A stretch of 5,630 bases of DNA. It comes from a bacterium (lineage in GTDB: Bacteria > Vulcanimicrobiota > Xenobia > Xenobiales > Xenobiaceae). The position numbers were made by a program, and so were the translations under genes. Of the stretch, positions 5,325 through 5,630 are shown in pieces. The notes beneath the pieces were generated by a model. It worked only from the letters and a program-made list of their open reading frames with translations, did no database searches and was not told the DNA's origin. The DNA lies in assembly GCA_022839105.1 (NCBI GenBank), contig JALHDH010000144.1, positions 1 to 5,630 of the forward strand. Reading direction: 5' to 3'. How positions within the stretch are numbered: position 1 is the stretch's first letter; the number at the start of each line of letters is the position of its first letter.

Positions 5325-5335
5325 CCGGTCCCGGC

Positions 5336-5341
5336 CCTCCT
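5336..5341 (-). promoter_or_regulatory. Ribosome binding site AGGAGG of the radical SAM gene
   Basis: On the minus strand AGGAGG lies 11 bases before the ATG at 5324, slightly far but usable. It falls inside the 35-base gap after the stop of the upstream Uma2-like gene. It supports the short start over the frame that runs back to 5588. Confidence 0.55.
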
Positions 5342-5359
5342 CGAATCCGCCCCCCGACC

Positions 5360-5630
5360 CTATTCTTCCACGCCCAGTTCCCGCAGCCGGGCCAGGAGTC
5401 GTTCCGCCCGATCCCGTTCCTGCTCGGCCCGCTTCTCGGCTGCCTCCGCCCGGGCCATCTGGCCTTCGGCCCTCTCGTGTTCCTGGTCGGCCCGAAGGCT
5501 CTCCTGGTCCGCTCGGAGGCGCTCCTCCTCCGCCACCTCGGTGGGCAGGGGCAGGAGCGCCTTGTCGGGGCCGCAGGGGCGCAGCCACAGGCCGTCCATG
5601 TCCTCGCAGCGGCCCTGCCAGGTCACCAGG
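5360..5630 (-). CDS. C-terminal part of a second Uma2-like protein with coiled-coil tail (partial)
   Basis: The reading frame enters from the right edge and ends at the TAG at 5362-5360, so only the last ~89 residues are seen. The first ~30, including GLWLRPCGPDKALLPLPTE, resemble the segment that follows the nuclease core in long Uma2 proteins, where a WL-x(n)-L-x-P-x-E strand leads into a helix. Then come ~58 residues dominated by Glu, Arg, Ala and Gln in repeating RAExE units, a clear coiled coil, ending in LLARLRELGVEE. Many Uma2 proteins end in this way (repeated RAExERAE, then LRxLG). The catalytic part lies outside the window, so the family call is inferred from the tail. It lies 35 bases upstream of the radical SAM gene on the same strand, which suggests co-transcription. 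Confidence 0.75.
   Translation of the reverse strand, partial: LVTWQGRCEDMDGLWLRPCGPDKALLPLPTEVAEEERLRADQESLRADQEHERAEGQMARAEAAEKRAEQERDRAERLLARLRELGVEE

Noticed and set aside
5325..5588. 88-residue N-terminal extension of the radical SAM frame
   Set aside because: It is Pro/Gly/Arg-rich shadow of the Uma2-like coiled-coil gene read in another frame. The B12-type domain begins right at the ATG at 5324.

Overview
The window is GC-rich bacterial DNA with strong third-position G/C in its genes. Most starts carry purine-rich GGAGG-type ribosome binding sites. Two genes instead appear to start directly below a TATAAT-like box. Uma2-family nuclease genes (one complete, one partial with a coiled-coil tail) next to a cobalamin-binding-type radical SAM gene recall environmental, slow-evolving lineages that carry many Uma2 copies, such as Cyanobacteria-related groups, Chloroflexota, Armatimonadota, Planctomycetota and Myxococcota. 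The sequence does not settle the phylum. No rRNA, tRNA, CRISPR array or complete transposase gene was seen.

Layout, left to right. Bases 1-42 hold the start and -10 box of a gene that leaves the left edge on the minus strand. Bases 115-180 hold three copies of a GTTGCC-centred 22-base unit that resembles the terminus of an insertion sequence. Next come a 231-residue conserved-looking protein of unknown function (minus, 282-977) and a 343-base divergent spacer, part of which looks like a decayed coding fragment. These are followed by a DUF1810-family protein (plus, 1321-1809) and, convergent with it, a class I SAM-dependent methyltransferase (minus, 1882-2640).

Bases 2641-3179 contain no intact gene. 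They hold two copies of a dispersed repeat of about 55 bases, and between them the last ~55 codons of a UvrD/NERD-type helicase, cut off exactly at the edge of the first repeat. A complete Uma2-family nuclease follows (plus, 3180-3788), with a near-consensus promoter whose predicted transcription start coincides with its ATG. A third repeat copy lies just downstream of it. The right part has a B12-binding-type radical SAM enzyme (minus, 3999-5324), 35 bases below the C-terminal part of a second Uma2-like protein (minus, 5360 to the right edge); those two may be co-transcribed.

The genes do not form an obvious pathway. The area looks like an accessory patchwork: small enzymes and nucleases of uncertain role, gene remnants and repeats in changing orientation. 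The most notable structure is the same-orientation repeat family that separates the helicase remnant and the Uma2 gene, together with the apparently leaderless promoters.
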